In this document: positions 8,536 to 18,046 of the stretch, piece by piece
Layout of the letters: each line of letters begins with the position of its first letter
Numbering within the stretch: the stretch's first letter is position 1
NCBI RefSeq assembly: GCF_027570035.1
Contig: NZ_JAKMUU010000001.1
Coordinates: forward strand, 620,001-684,000
Length of the DNA: 64,000 bases
From: Corynebacterium curieae
GTDB lineage: Bacteria > Actinomycetota > Actinomycetes > Mycobacteriales > Mycobacteriaceae
Direction of reading: 5' to 3'
Program-made: the position numbers and the translations under genes
Notes under the pieces: model-generated
Seen by the model: the letters and a program-made list of their open reading frames with translations, nothing else
The model's database searches: none
Told to the model about the DNA's origin: nothing

Positions 8536-9912
8536 TTAGCGTTTGGCTTCCTTAGAGTCATCGTGCAGCGTCCAGGCCACTGTGACGTCTGGTTCGTTGT
8601 TTTTGATGTATTCCTCTACCTCTTCCAAGGCGTTGGTCCACGGCGGACGCCCCTGGGTAGCTTTTCGCTTTTTGTATTCCTCAGCGTCCGGCTGCTCATC
8701 AGCTTCACGCGCTTCCTTCGCCTCCGCACGTGCCTTCTCTTCGAATTCCTTCGCAGCCTCAGTGAAGTCCAAGTCTGCCCAGCGAGTGCCTTCCACCATG
8801 AACTTGGTATCTTCTGGGCCCACTAGCGTGGCTAGAGATCCGAGCATCTCCAGTGGAAGGTCAGGGTCCATCTGTTCCACGATGGACATCAACGCGGTGG
8901 CTACACGTTGGTGGTAGGCCGAAGAGCGGCCACCATTGGCGTAAATAAAGTCCGTCATTTTGCGCATATCATCGCCATTTTTCGGAATGATGCGATGCTC
9001 AGCGCCCATCATATGCAGCACGTAAGCCCAATACTGCGCCACATCATCCCAATCGCGGCCAGAATGCGGACGCCCAAAAAGCTCGTCGATAGCTAGTGGC
9101 ATGAGGGCGAACCAGCCTTCTCCAGAGACTAAGAAACTAGAGCCGATGGGCCGGCCAAACTCGTTATAGTGTTCGGGCCCCCAAAGCTTTTCCAAACCAC
9201 GGTTGGCTTGTGCATGCAGCAGCCGGACGTGGACGGCTGCCTTTCGTCCCTCACCAAAGCGGTCAAAAACGTCTTGCTTACCCAAATCCACAAAGAATTT
9301 GGAAGTCTCGAGCGCACGCTGCATTGCCTTGAACTCGAACATCCCAGTTTCGCCTGTAGCCGCCGAAGTACGGTCCTCCATGGTGGTAGCCCAGTAACCG
9401 AAGTTGAAGGTCAAAAAATCTGCACTTGGGGTGGCGTTGTAATAAGCAACGCGACCGCGCTCAGCTGCTTCCAAATCGATCCAATCAGGAATGGTGTCCA
9501 CCGCTTTAAAGAACTCTAAGAGCTCTGGCGAAGGACTCTTAACGGTCTCGATGCCATGGTTTAGTGCCTGCTCAAAGTTGGCGCGCGATTCCTTTGCACC
9601 ATCGCGGCGAAACGATTCCGCGAGCGCTGCGCCTTGTTCATCGGTTTGCCACATATGGTCATCCAGCAAACGGGTTTGCGGGGTGTCGTAGCCGGACCAA
9701 TCATCGTGGACGGTATGCCACTTATCAAAGAGGTTATGCCGGAGTGTGGACCAGCCAGGCTTGTCTACACGACGCTTGGGCGCTGGCCGCAGCGGCATAC
9801 CCTCGCGGTAAAAATAGCGGAAGTCCTCATATGGGTTTGCGGACATCGGCAGGACCTCTGGCTGGCCTGCCGCTGTCTCCGGGGGCTTGGTGGGAGCGGA
9901 CATAGTGCTCAT
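8536..9912 (-). CDS. DUF2236/MpaB-Lcp-type oxygenase, paralogue 3 (first gene of the array)
   Basis: A 458-residue DUF2236 protein, first in the minus-strand array. The heme-site motif VHVRLLHAQANRGLEK lies near residue 230, followed by GRPIGSSFLVSGEGWF as in paralogue 2. Its C-terminal third differs by a charged insert rich in Glu, Lys and Ala (EEKARAEAKEAREADE), likely a surface helix. Both large paralogues end in TLHDDSKEA plus two residues, another patch kept nearly unchanged. No export signal is seen. The 448-base region upstream carries inverted repeats (GTGT-N6-ACAC at 9929-9942 and ACACAT-N9-ATGTGT at 9939-9959) that could hold the control of the array. The family call is firm and the substrate unknown. 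Confidence 0.82.
   Translation of the reverse strand: MSTMSAPTKPPETAAGQPEVLPMSANPYEDFRYFYREGMPLRPAPKRRVDKPGWSTLRHNLFDKWHTVHDDWSGYDTPQTRLLDDHMWQTDEQGAALAESFRRDGAKESRANFEQALNHGIETVKSPSPELLEFFKAVDTIPDWIDLEAAERGRVAYYNATPSADFLTFNFGYWATTMEDRTSAATGETGMFEFKAMQRALETSKFFVDLGKQDVFDRFGEGRKAAVHVRLLHAQANRGLEKLWGPEHYNEFGRPIGSSFLVSGEGWFALMPLAIDELFGRPHSGRDWDDVAQYWAYVLHMMGAEHRIIPKNGDDMRKMTDFIYANGGRSSAYHQRVATALMSIVEQMDPDLPLEMLGSLATLVGPEDTKFMVEGTRWADLDFTEAAKEFEEKARAEAKEAREADEQPDAEEYKKRKATQGRPPWTNALEEVEEYIKNNEPDVTVAWTLHDDSKEAKR
9785..9903 (-). repeat. 119-base direct repeat, copy 1 (5' end of paralogue 3)
   Basis: This is the partner of 8374-8492, with 116 of 119 identical positions by eye. It covers the start of paralogue 3 up to residue 42 or so. 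Confidence 0.85.
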
Positions 9913-10159
9913 TCACTTTCTCTCAACAGTGTTTCATGACACATCGTTCAACAATGTGTGTTGTAGATCACCCTTCCTTGGGTAATAGTCATCCTATAGA
10001 CGGCCAGATCCCCATGCAATGAAAACTGAGGACAGCTCAGGGTGCAGCCTTCACTGGGGGTTACTAAAGTTCACCCACCAGACACAAAACAGAGCAGCTA
10101 GCACGGGAAACATTCACGCGACCCCGATTGATGAAAGCGTCCAAATTGGAATAATGCCC

Positions 10160-10173
10160 CACCCATGTGGGTG
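10160..10173. promoter_or_regulatory. Operator-like inverted repeat CACCCA-TG-TGGGTG
   Basis: Six-base arms match perfectly around a two-base spacer. The same core CCCA-TG-TGGG occurs at 16308-16319 between the carboxylase operon and the MHS transporter. The protein that might bind is unknown. Confidence 0.45.
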
Positions 10174-10271
10174 CATTAAGGGTGAGTAGGGCACCAGATA
10201 TCGCGAATTTTTAGTGATTTGTACCTCATACAATTGTTAATATGACTGTAATTACATACAGGAGGCGCTTT

Positions 10272-10307
10272 ATGAGCCACGCGGTGAAAGTCCATGAACG
10301 TTCTTGA
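10272..10307 (+). CDS. Putative leader peptide upstream of the reductase
   Basis: ATG preceded by CAGGAGG at seven bases opens an 11-residue ORF, MSHAVKVHERS, ending in TGA 53 bases before the reductase start and in a different frame from it. The Shine-Dalgarno sequence is better than that of the reductase itself. That argues for real translation of a leader rather than chance. Two His and three Val or Ala codons give no obvious attenuation signature. It may be a translational switch, or the remnant 5' end of a lost gene. Confidence 0.4.
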   Translation: MSHAVKVHERS

Positions 10308-10360
10308 GCTCGCCTGAAGCGACCGTTTGATTCCCTGATGGTTGAAAGGACACCTCAGCT

Positions 10361-11488
10361 ATGAACAAGTTAGGCCATGCTTCTACTCCAGAAACCTTCA
10401 GTCCGGCCAGGACACTTCCTGCGCACTGTGATGACGCAAGTGACGGATCTGGATCGGCAGATTCAACTGAGAAAGAAAAGCGACTACTGCGCGCGAAGGT
10501 CTGCGCTGTCACCGCAGTAGCAGAAGACTTAGCTGTGCTGGAATTCCGCTTACCGGGCGGCGCGGCGCTTCCGGAGTACTCCCCTGGGTGTCATGTAGAC
10601 GTCACGCTCACCGGCCCAAATGGTACGCAGTTGGTGCGACAGTATTCTATTTTCGATCTCTCCTCCCCCACTGACGTCCATGCGGAAGGCCAAGCCGCAC
10701 GGACATATGGCATCGCAGTCAAGAAGGAAGAAAACTCACGCGGCGGTTCTACCGCGATGCTGCGGCTGCGCGCTGGCGATGACCTCCTTGTTTCAAAGGC
10801 ACATAATAACTTTGAACTGGTTTCCGGCGCCGGCTACTACGTTTTAGTTGGTGCTGGGGTGGGAATCGCCCCCATGCTCTCTATGGCCCAGCACCTCCAG
10901 CAGCAACGCACCCCGTTTATGGTGCTTTATTTTGCCACCAGCCAAGAGCGCGCCGTCTTACGCGATAGGTTGCGGGAAGCGTGCGGCGATAGCCTCATTG
11001 AGATCTTTGGTGAGCCACGAACACGGCAAGAAGAGATTTACCGCCACCTTCTAGCCCAAGCTCCGGCGCGCACCGTATTTTACGTGTGCGGGCCGCAAGG
11101 GTTCATGTCGAATGCACAAAGCATCGTGAGAGACTACTTGCCGCGTGAAGATTTCCACTGGGAGAATTTCCACCCAGACCAAGAAGCACTGACTGGCCAG
11201 AAGAATGCAGGCGCGGGAGATGGTGCTTTCCGCGTGGAATACTGCGGTGAGGAGCTCAACATACCAGCCGATAAGACAGTGCTTGAAGTTCTAGAAGAGG
11301 CAGATCTTCCTGTTATGTCGCGTTGTCTAGAAGGAACCTGTAGCACTTGCATTATGAAGGTGGTGGAAGGCGAACCAGACCATCGCGATTCGGTCTATAA
11401 CGACAAAATGTATGACGAGGGCGCCTTCGCGCCCTGTGTCTCACGAGCACTTAGTCCCAAGCTCGTGCTCGAGCGTTGGCGAGGTTAG
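10361..11488 (+). CDS. PDR/VanB-type oxidoreductase with C-terminal [2Fe-2S] domain
   Basis: A 375-residue electron-transfer protein with the domain order of phthalate dioxygenase reductase: flavin-binding barrel (RQYSIF near residue 94), NAD(P)-binding domain (YVLVGAGVGIAPMLSMAQ, and YVCGPQGFM), then a plant-type ferredoxin domain. The cluster ligands are Cys322, Cys327 and Cys330 in CLEGTCSTC, plus Cys359. It should pass electrons from NAD(P)H through FMN to an oxygenase. An N-terminal stretch of about 45 residues before the barrel is longer than usual and low in complexity. It lies head-to-head with the DUF2236 array and no Rieske oxygenase gene is in the window, so the DUF2236 enzymes are its most plausible local partners, although Lcp itself is not known to need a reductase. 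The reductase call is firm; the partner is inferred. Confidence 0.9.
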   Translation: MNKLGHASTPETFSPARTLPAHCDDASDGSGSADSTEKEKRLLRAKVCAVTAVAEDLAVLEFRLPGGAALPEYSPGCHVDVTLTGPNGTQLVRQYSIFDLSSPTDVHAEGQAARTYGIAVKKEENSRGGSTAMLRLRAGDDLLVSKAHNNFELVSGAGYYVLVGAGVGIAPMLSMAQHLQQQRTPFMVLYFATSQERAVLRDRLREACGDSLIEIFGEPRTRQEEIYRHLLAQAPARTVFYVCGPQGFMSNAQSIVRDYLPREDFHWENFHPDQEALTGQKNAGAGDGAFRVEYCGEELNIPADKTVLEVLEEADLPVMSRCLEGTCSTCIMKVVEGEPDHRDSVYNDKMYDEGAFAPCVSRALSPKLVLERWRG

Positions 11489-11511
11489 TCGGGAAGGCAG
11501 TGCTGCGCCGC

Positions 11512-12432
11512 CTACAACGAGCGCACCATCACGACGCCGATAATGACCAGGGCAAGGCCTACCACGCGGTGAACCGGCGGAAGACCGCGGTGCGCGTTTC
11601 CCCATCCCAGTGATTCCACTACTTGGCCGCAGATAATGGAACCCACTAGCGAGCCAATCACGGTGGTACCGGTGCCTAGGATGGGTGAAAGCGTCGCGCC
11701 GCCAACGACGAAGAGGGCACCTAGGACACCACCACCCCACATCCACCACGGGCCCGGCGCGATACCGGTGAGCAATGCACGGCGCGGCGCGCGAAGTATG
11801 AGAGAAAGCACGGCGAGCAAGAGTACGCCGACGGCTAAAGAAATCTCACTGGCGGGCATGGGGCTTTCCAGCGCGCGGCCCAGGTAACCATTTACTGCGG
11901 TTTGAGTAGCAGATCCCATACCGATGAGTACGCCGAAAAGGCGCCACAGCCATAGTTGCAGGCCGCTGGCCGTAGCATGGGTGGAGTTGCGGCGGCCTAT
12001 TTCTAATACCAAAGCGATACCGGCCAACACCACGGCCGCGCCAAGAATGCGTAAGGGCCCCACCGCGACATGTGGAGAATGGAAGAGCCCGGTGACATCG
12101 CATAGCAAGCCCATCGTCACTTGGCCGAGGATTGGCAATATGACGGTTTCCACGCTGCCGATACGCGGGAAAAGTAAGATATTTCCCACGATGAAGGAGA
12201 CTCCCATAAAACCGCCGAGCCACACCCACCATGGCTGTTGCGCGGCAGTGGCCACATCCGGGATGAGATGACCAGTAAGTATAAAGGCAATAACCGCCGA
12301 GACAGCAAGCCCGATAATAAAGGAATAGAACCCAGCCACAATAGGCGAGCCTATGCTTTCCCGGAACCTAGTATTAATGGCTGTTTGTATTGGCACGATA
12401 GCGCCGACCAGCATGGCGGCGATAACCAACAT
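11512..12432 (-). CDS. DUF606 (YdcZ-like) DMT-superfamily transporter, tandem fusion
   Basis: An inner-membrane protein of about 306 residues with ten predicted hydrophobic helices in two DUF606 halves, the first starting MLVIAAMLVGAIVPIQTAIN and the second near LQLWLWRLFGVLIGMGSATQ. Each half repeats the pattern helix, QTA(I/V)N, helix. Many bacteria split these halves between two genes; here they are fused. Substrates of the family are poorly known. The ATG at 12432 with AAAGGA seven bases upstream is preferred to the GTG at 12447. It faces the reductase gene tail to tail with a 23-base gap and follows the carboxylase operon after a terminator. Confidence 0.82.
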   Translation of the reverse strand: MLVIAAMLVGAIVPIQTAINTRFRESIGSPIVAGFYSFIIGLAVSAVIAFILTGHLIPDVATAAQQPWWVWLGGFMGVSFIVGNILLFPRIGSVETVILPILGQVTMGLLCDVTGLFHSPHVAVGPLRILGAAVVLAGIALVLEIGRRNSTHATASGLQLWLWRLFGVLIGMGSATQTAVNGYLGRALESPMPASEISLAVGVLLLAVLSLILRAPRRALLTGIAPGPWWMWGGGVLGALFVVGGATLSPILGTGTTVIGSLVGSIICGQVVESLGWGNAHRGLPPVHRVVGLALVIIGVVMVRSL

Positions 12433-12540
12433 TGCTCGTCCTTTCACTATGGGAGCCCATGTGTGGGGCTAGGCGTGGGGTGGGAGTGGGGAGGCGGCTA
12501 GGAGGCATCGGCAAGCAGGCCACTCCCCTGCCCCATGCGC

Positions 12541-12595
12541 GAACGCCAAAAGTGCAGGCCCGGATATTGGGTCCTGCACTTCAGGCTCGGCGTTC
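12541..12595 (-). terminator. Terminator of the carboxylase operon
   Basis: AAGTGCAGG (12550-12558) pairs with CCTGCACTT (12573-12581), flanked by an outer pair GAACGCC / GGCGTTC. On the minus strand the inner stem ends in TTTT. It lies just after the biotin carboxylase stop. Confidence 0.75.
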
Positions 12596-12613
12596 TAATT
12601 TCCGGCGTGATAG

Positions 12614-13990
<1,377 letters not shown>

Positions 13991-14024
13991 GTTTTCCTCC
14001 AGATCGTTGTGTAAGGGAACAGGT

Positions 14025-14567
14025 TTACTTCGGGTCGATGACCATAAGCGGCTGGCCGTGTTCGACGGCTTCTTCGTTATCCACAAGGATTTCCTTAACG
14101 GTGCCGGCGACCTTGGACTCGATATTGTTCATCAACTTCATGACCTCAACGATGCACAGGACCTGGCCGACCTCGACTTCGTCGCCAACCTTGACGAAAG
14201 GATCCGCGCCCGGCTTCGGGGAGGCATAGAAAGTACCCACCATCGGTGCGGTGACGGTCTCGCCCTCGGCGGCAGGAGCGCCCGATTCCCTAGGCTCGTC
14301 CTTCGGTGCTTCTTCCTTCGCAGCGGGAGCAGGCGCTGTCTCTTCCTGAGCAGGCGCCTGCTGCGCTGGCGCTGCCGGTGCTGCTTCTGGGCTAGCCGCA
14401 GACTGAGCTGCAGCTGGAGCCGGGGCCGGACGGTTCAGGCCACCTGGAGTGCGGGACATGGCGAGTTCGATATCGCCGTACTTGATCTGCAGCTCTTGGA
14501 TGTCATCGGACAGGTTTGCCCACTTCAGGAGGGACTTCAGGTCTTGCAGGTTGGTGGTATCAGTCAT
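14025..14567 (-). CDS. accB: Biotin carboxyl carrier protein
   Basis: A 180-residue carrier. The N-terminal domain begins MTDTTNLQDLKSLLKWANLS and ends in MSRTPGG. A linker of about 70 residues rich in Ala, Pro and Glu follows. The C-terminal biotinyl domain has the acceptor Lys144 in EVMKLMNN, 36 residues from the end, the standard distance. It carries carboxybiotin from the biotin carboxylase to the carboxyltransferase. The gene starts two bases after the carboxyltransferase stop and is followed by accC after 34 bases, so the three are translated from one transcript. Confidence 0.93.
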   Translation of the reverse strand: MTDTTNLQDLKSLLKWANLSDDIQELQIKYGDIELAMSRTPGGLNRPAPAPAAAQSAASPEAAPAAPAQQAPAQEETAPAPAAKEEAPKDEPRESGAPAAEGETVTAPMVGTFYASPKPGADPFVKVGDEVEVGQVLCIVEVMKLMNNIESKVAGTVKEILVDNEEAVEHGQPLMVIDPK

Positions 14568-14569
14568 GG

Positions 14570-16126
14570 TTACTTTTCTCCTTTGGTGAGGTTGATTTCC
14601 AAATCGGAAGTCTTGAGGTGGAAGTCGGTGGTATCGGAAGAGTTATAGATCTGCTGGACCAGGGAAGTAAGGACACCGCCTTTAACGCCCTCGCCCTCGC
14701 CGCCGCGACCTTCAGCGACAAAGCGCTTCATTTCATCGACCTGGCTTCCGGCGAACATGACGCGCAGCAACAAGGTGTCAATATCTTCATCTGGGTGGGC
14801 TTCTTTAAGTCCTGGCAGGACCGGCTTGAGCTCGGGGATTTCCTCTGTAATCTCGGAGGAACCATTTGCCAGAATCTTCTCCAGCACATCTGGATCCAGT
14901 GGGGCGAGCGGCTCGCCGTAATATCCGAGTGCGTACTTTTTAATCTCATTCGGAACGACGGAGTAACGGTCACCGGTCATCACATTCATCACGGCTTGAG
15001 TGCCCACAAACTGGGCAAAAGGCGTAATCATGATGGGATAAGCCAGCTCTTCGCGCACGCGAGCGACCTCATAGAGCAACTCTTCGAAGCGATCTCCCAA
15101 GCCAGCGGTTTCCAGCTGGGATTCGAAGTTGGTAAGCATGCCACCCGGCAACTGGTGCATATAGTGCAGGCCGTCGAATGCGCGGGGGACGCCTACCGGC
15201 TTATCCTCGGTATCTGCAATCTCTTGGATGCGATCGCTGGCCTTGGAAATGCGCTCATCATCCACGTTGACGGTATAGCCCAGCGCGCGCAGATCACGCA
15301 CGAGCGCCTGGGTGGCGGGCTGTCCCGGGCCGTTGGCCAGTGGGGCGATGGAGGTGTGAATGGAGTCAACGCCTAACTCTGCGCCGAATAGATAGGTCAG
15401 TGGGGAAAGGCCCGTAAGGGAGTGTGTGTGAACCTCCAGCGGGACATCGCCGATAGAGCTGCGAATGGCGGGGATGAGGGTCTTCATGCGATCCGGGGTG
15501 AGCAGGCCACCGGCATCTTTGAGCATGATGCGGTCCACGTCAGTGCGCTCAAGGAGTTCTTCGGCCTTCTGCTTGTACAAGTCATCGGTGTGCACTGGGC
15601 TTAAGCAATAAGACAGCGCACCGAAGGTTTCTGCACCCAGCTCCTTGGCTAGCTTCAAGCCCTTGTCAATGTTGTCGATGTCATTGAGGCCGTCGAAGGA
15701 ACCGATAACGCGAAAGCCGTTGGCATAGAGTCGCTCGGTCCAATTGAGGATGGCATCATCCGGGAGGAAATCGAAGGAGGCTAGGTTCTTGGAACGGATA
15801 AGGGCTCGGAACTTGGTACCCGGCGCAGCGTGCTCGTGGACGAGGCGTACACGCTCCCACGGATCTTCCTTGAGGTAGCGTACGGCCACGTCGAACTGGA
15901 TGGGGGCGACAAGGTCAACGTGCTCGAACCCCGCATTGGTGATGTCATCCAGTAGGGACAGGATGTGGTCCGTGGTCATGCGGGTGGCCCAGATGCTCTG
16001 GTGCGCATCACGCAGGGTGGTATCGATGATTTTGATTTCGCGCTCGCTATCGGCTGGGCGTCCGCCCGCGGCCATGATTTCTGCGAGGCCTTCTGTGCTC
16101 AGTTCTTCAGGACTGAGAGCAGTCAT
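14570..16126 (-). CDS. Carboxyltransferase subunit, transcarboxylase 5S / pyruvate carboxylase B type
   Basis: A 518-residue biotin-dependent carboxyltransferase acting on a 2-oxo acid, of the kind that interconverts pyruvate and oxaloacetate. The barrel opens with IIDTTLRDAHQSIWATRM (metal-binding Asp), has the lysine that is carboxylated in the family in RIMLKDAGG near residue 185, and the metal-binding histidines in EVHTHS near 210. The C-terminal part matches the PYC/OADA conserved domain. The ATG at 16126 behind AAGGAGG is preferred to the one at 16156. With BCCP and biotin carboxylase downstream it forms a complete soluble carboxylase. No membrane subunits of a sodium-pumping decarboxylase are present, so anaplerotic carboxylation is the likely direction. 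2-Oxoglutarate is an alternative substrate. Confidence 0.88.
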   Translation of the reverse strand: MTALSPEELSTEGLAEIMAAGGRPADSEREIKIIDTTLRDAHQSIWATRMTTDHILSLLDDITNAGFEHVDLVAPIQFDVAVRYLKEDPWERVRLVHEHAAPGTKFRALIRSKNLASFDFLPDDAILNWTERLYANGFRVIGSFDGLNDIDNIDKGLKLAKELGAETFGALSYCLSPVHTDDLYKQKAEELLERTDVDRIMLKDAGGLLTPDRMKTLIPAIRSSIGDVPLEVHTHSLTGLSPLTYLFGAELGVDSIHTSIAPLANGPGQPATQALVRDLRALGYTVNVDDERISKASDRIQEIADTEDKPVGVPRAFDGLHYMHQLPGGMLTNFESQLETAGLGDRFEELLYEVARVREELAYPIMITPFAQFVGTQAVMNVMTGDRYSVVPNEIKKYALGYYGEPLAPLDPDVLEKILANGSSEITEEIPELKPVLPGLKEAHPDEDIDTLLLRVMFAGSQVDEMKRFVAEGRGGEGEGVKGGVLTSLVQQIYNSSDTTDFHLKTSDLEINLTKGEK

Positions 16127-16526
16127 AAATCCCTCCTTAGGGTGTGGCTCCGGCAAGACTCGGGTGGTTCAGGACTCATCCCTGGACGTCCGTGTCATGC
16201 ATCACACACTACAACAGCGGGTACAAACTTTGGGCTGGAAGTTTCATTCGGAAAGCATTTTCCGGCCATTCCCCAAGCTCGCCACCATGGATTCTTTTAC
16301 AAAACACCCCCATGTGGGGCCACTATGCGCACCTAAGTTCACTCTGCGAACGTTCGATCCAGGTGAAATTGACCCCCTGAAAGTGGCGGACGACATGGAC
16401 TTTCTTTCCATCCCGCAACGAAAGTCACCACCGCACGGAGAGTAGTGAGTTAAATCCACTCACCGTTTTGGTGTGATCTGCGTAATATTTTCTTCAATCC
16501 CAGCCAACCTATCCCCAGGAGGAACC
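16127..16526. promoter_or_regulatory. Divergent promoter region, carboxylase operon / MHS transporter
   Basis: A 400-base region without a supported gene. A 16-base near-palindrome GTGTCATGCATCACAC (16192-16207, two mismatched positions) lies 66 bases from the carboxyltransferase start. The inverted repeat CCCCA-TG-TGGGG lies at 16308-16319. No clear sigma-A hexamers can be chosen with confidence. Regulation of both directions from here is an inference from position. Confidence 0.45.
16308..16319. promoter_or_regulatory. Operator-like inverted repeat CCCCA-TG-TGGGG
   Basis: Five-base perfect arms around TG share the core CCCA-TG-TGGG with the site at 10160-10173. A weaker relative, AGCCCA-TGTG-TGGGGCT, lies at 12454-12470 before the DUF606 transporter. 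Confidence 0.4.
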
Positions 16527-17882
16527 ATGACTGCGACTGCCCCACCAAAAACCAGCACAGAAACTGCTTCGGGCGCCGGACCCGCATCTAAGACCGACGT
16601 TAAGTCACTCGGCGCCAGCCTTACTGGCCAGATCCTTGAGTGGTACGAATGGAGCTCCTATGCCGTCTTTGCTCCCTTCATTGCTACTGCAATGTTTAAT
16701 AAAGGCGATTCCACCTCTGCCCTTTTGGCCACCTTCGGTGTTTTTGCCGTCGGCTTTTTGGTACGCCCACTCGGCGGCATCATCTTTGGACGCGTGGCCG
16801 ATAAGCGCGGACGCAAAACCGTCCTGATGATCACCATCATCATGATGGCCGTCGCCTCTGCTCTCATTGGATTCATGCCCACCTATGAGCAAATCGGCAT
16901 CTGGGCCTCCGTAGGGCTGCTGATCATCCGCGTCTTGCAAGGCTTTGCCCACGGTGGCGAATCCGCTGCGGCCAATAGCTACATTCCAGAAATCGCCCCC
17001 AACGCACACCGCGGCAAGTGGGGTTCGATGGTATATGTCTCCATCTTCGGCGGCTCCGTCATCGCCTACGTGTTAGGCGGGCTGATTTCCATTGTGCTAA
17101 ACGACGACCAAATTGGCTCCTGGGGCTGGCGCATTCCCTTTTTCCTGTGCGCACTGTCTGCCTGCGTCGCTTTGTATCTGCGCCGCCACATGAAGGAGTC
17201 CGATCATTTCAAAGAGATCGATAGCTCCGAGCCGTCCGTGGAGTCCCTAGCGCGCCCGCCGCGCACTACGCCGCCTACATCCTCTTCCAACAGCCGACCC
17301 GCATGGGTCAATATCCTCTTGGTGGTAGGTATGGTCTCCGGAGTGACGGGGGCGCATTACACTTGGACGTCTTACGTATCGACCTACGCAATTAGCCACG
17401 AAGGGATGTCTACTCAAGGCGCTTACTGGACCACCGTGGTGGCACAGACCGCCGGCCTTATTGCCCTACCGCTCTGGGGTGGGCTTTCTGACAGAATAGG
17501 ACGCAAACCTGTCATCTATATCTGTGCCGTTGGGATGGGTATACTCCAGATTCCACTAATGGCGCTCATTGATTCCCGCCCGTGGACCCTGCTCATTGCC
17601 TCTACGGTAGGTGTGGTTATCGTCGCCGCCGGCGGCGCGCTGCTGTCCTCGATCATGTCCGAGGTCTTCCCTACAGCCCAACGCACCCACAGCATCGGGT
17701 TGGCCTATTCGCTCTCTGTGGCCATCTTTGGCGGCACGGCGCCCTATATTTACCAATGGTTTGTCGCCCACGATTTAGCTTGGGCCTCAGGCTTCTATGT
17801 TGTAGCCCTGTGCGTCCTCACTCTTATCAGCATGTACATCCTGCCTGAGACAAAGGGAGTCGACCTGCGCGACGTGAAATAG
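16527..17882 (+). CDS. MFS transporter, metabolite:H+ symporter (MHS) family
   Basis: A 451-residue inner-membrane symporter with twelve hydrophobic segments. The first half has GQILEWYEWSSYAVFAPFI (the MHS helix 1 signature), then GRVADKRGRK in the loop between helices 2 and 3, and LQGFAHGGESAAANSY. The same loop motif returns in the second half as GGLSDRIGRKPV. Relatives carry 2-oxoglutarate, citrate, proline or shikimate in with protons. The ATG at 16527 follows CCAGGAGG, which decides the start over one at 16473. It is divergent from the 2-oxo-acid carboxylase operon, and the CoA-transferase block follows, so an organic acid substrate fits. The exact substrate cannot be read from sequence. 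Confidence 0.88.
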   Translation: MTATAPPKTSTETASGAGPASKTDVKSLGASLTGQILEWYEWSSYAVFAPFIATAMFNKGDSTSALLATFGVFAVGFLVRPLGGIIFGRVADKRGRKTVLMITIIMMAVASALIGFMPTYEQIGIWASVGLLIIRVLQGFAHGGESAAANSYIPEIAPNAHRGKWGSMVYVSIFGGSVIAYVLGGLISIVLNDDQIGSWGWRIPFFLCALSACVALYLRRHMKESDHFKEIDSSEPSVESLARPPRTTPPTSSSNSRPAWVNILLVVGMVSGVTGAHYTWTSYVSTYAISHEGMSTQGAYWTTVVAQTAGLIALPLWGGLSDRIGRKPVIYICAVGMGILQIPLMALIDSRPWTLLIASTVGVVIVAAGGALLSSIMSEVFPTAQRTHSIGLAYSLSVAIFGGTAPYIYQWFVAHDLAWASGFYVVALCVLTLISMYILPETKGVDLRDVK

Positions 17883-17898
17883 ACTATCCCCCGCCATT

Positions 17899-17932
17899 GG
17901 CTGGGTCGAGGACCTACCTCTTCGACCCAGCC
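17899..17932 (+). terminator. Terminator of the MHS transporter
   Basis: GGCTGGGTCGA pairs with TCGACCCAGCC, followed by CTTCTTCT, 17 bases after the transporter stop. Confidence 0.8.
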
Positions 17933-18003
17933 CTTCTTCTGCCCTTTGTGCCGTTCAAACGGACTCAGCCAAAGGAATACAGGCAGCACTAAGCAATAAA
18001 GAA

Positions 18004-18033
18004 ACCCGCTCTCCGAGACGTCGGAAAGCGGGT
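18004..18033 (-). terminator. Terminator of the CoA-transferase operon
   Basis: ACCCGCT(c)TCCGA pairs with TCGGA(a)AGCGGGT around a four-base loop. On the minus strand it is followed by TTCTTTATT, 14 bases after the subunit B stop. Confidence 0.85.
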
Positions 18034-18046
18034 ATAAACGTATGCA

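Larger units (their letters stand above)
9913..10360. promoter_or_regulatory. Divergent control region between DUF2236 array and reductase
   Basis: This 448-base stretch has no long gene. Next to the array start it holds overlapping inverted repeats, GTGT-TTCATG-ACAC (9929-9942) and ACACAT-N9-ATGTGT (9939-9959). In the middle is CACCCA-TG-TGGGTG (10160-10173). Before the reductase is an AT-rich promoter-like zone with TTGTAC, 16 bases, then TATGAC, and the palindrome TGTAATTACA. A leader ORF with a strong ribosome site follows (10272-10307). The layout suggests that the array and the reductase are controlled from this shared region. Confidence 0.5.

Noticed and set aside
10261..10360. Reductase start moved upstream to the ATG at 10272
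   Set aside because: That ATG is in a different frame and stops after 11 codons.
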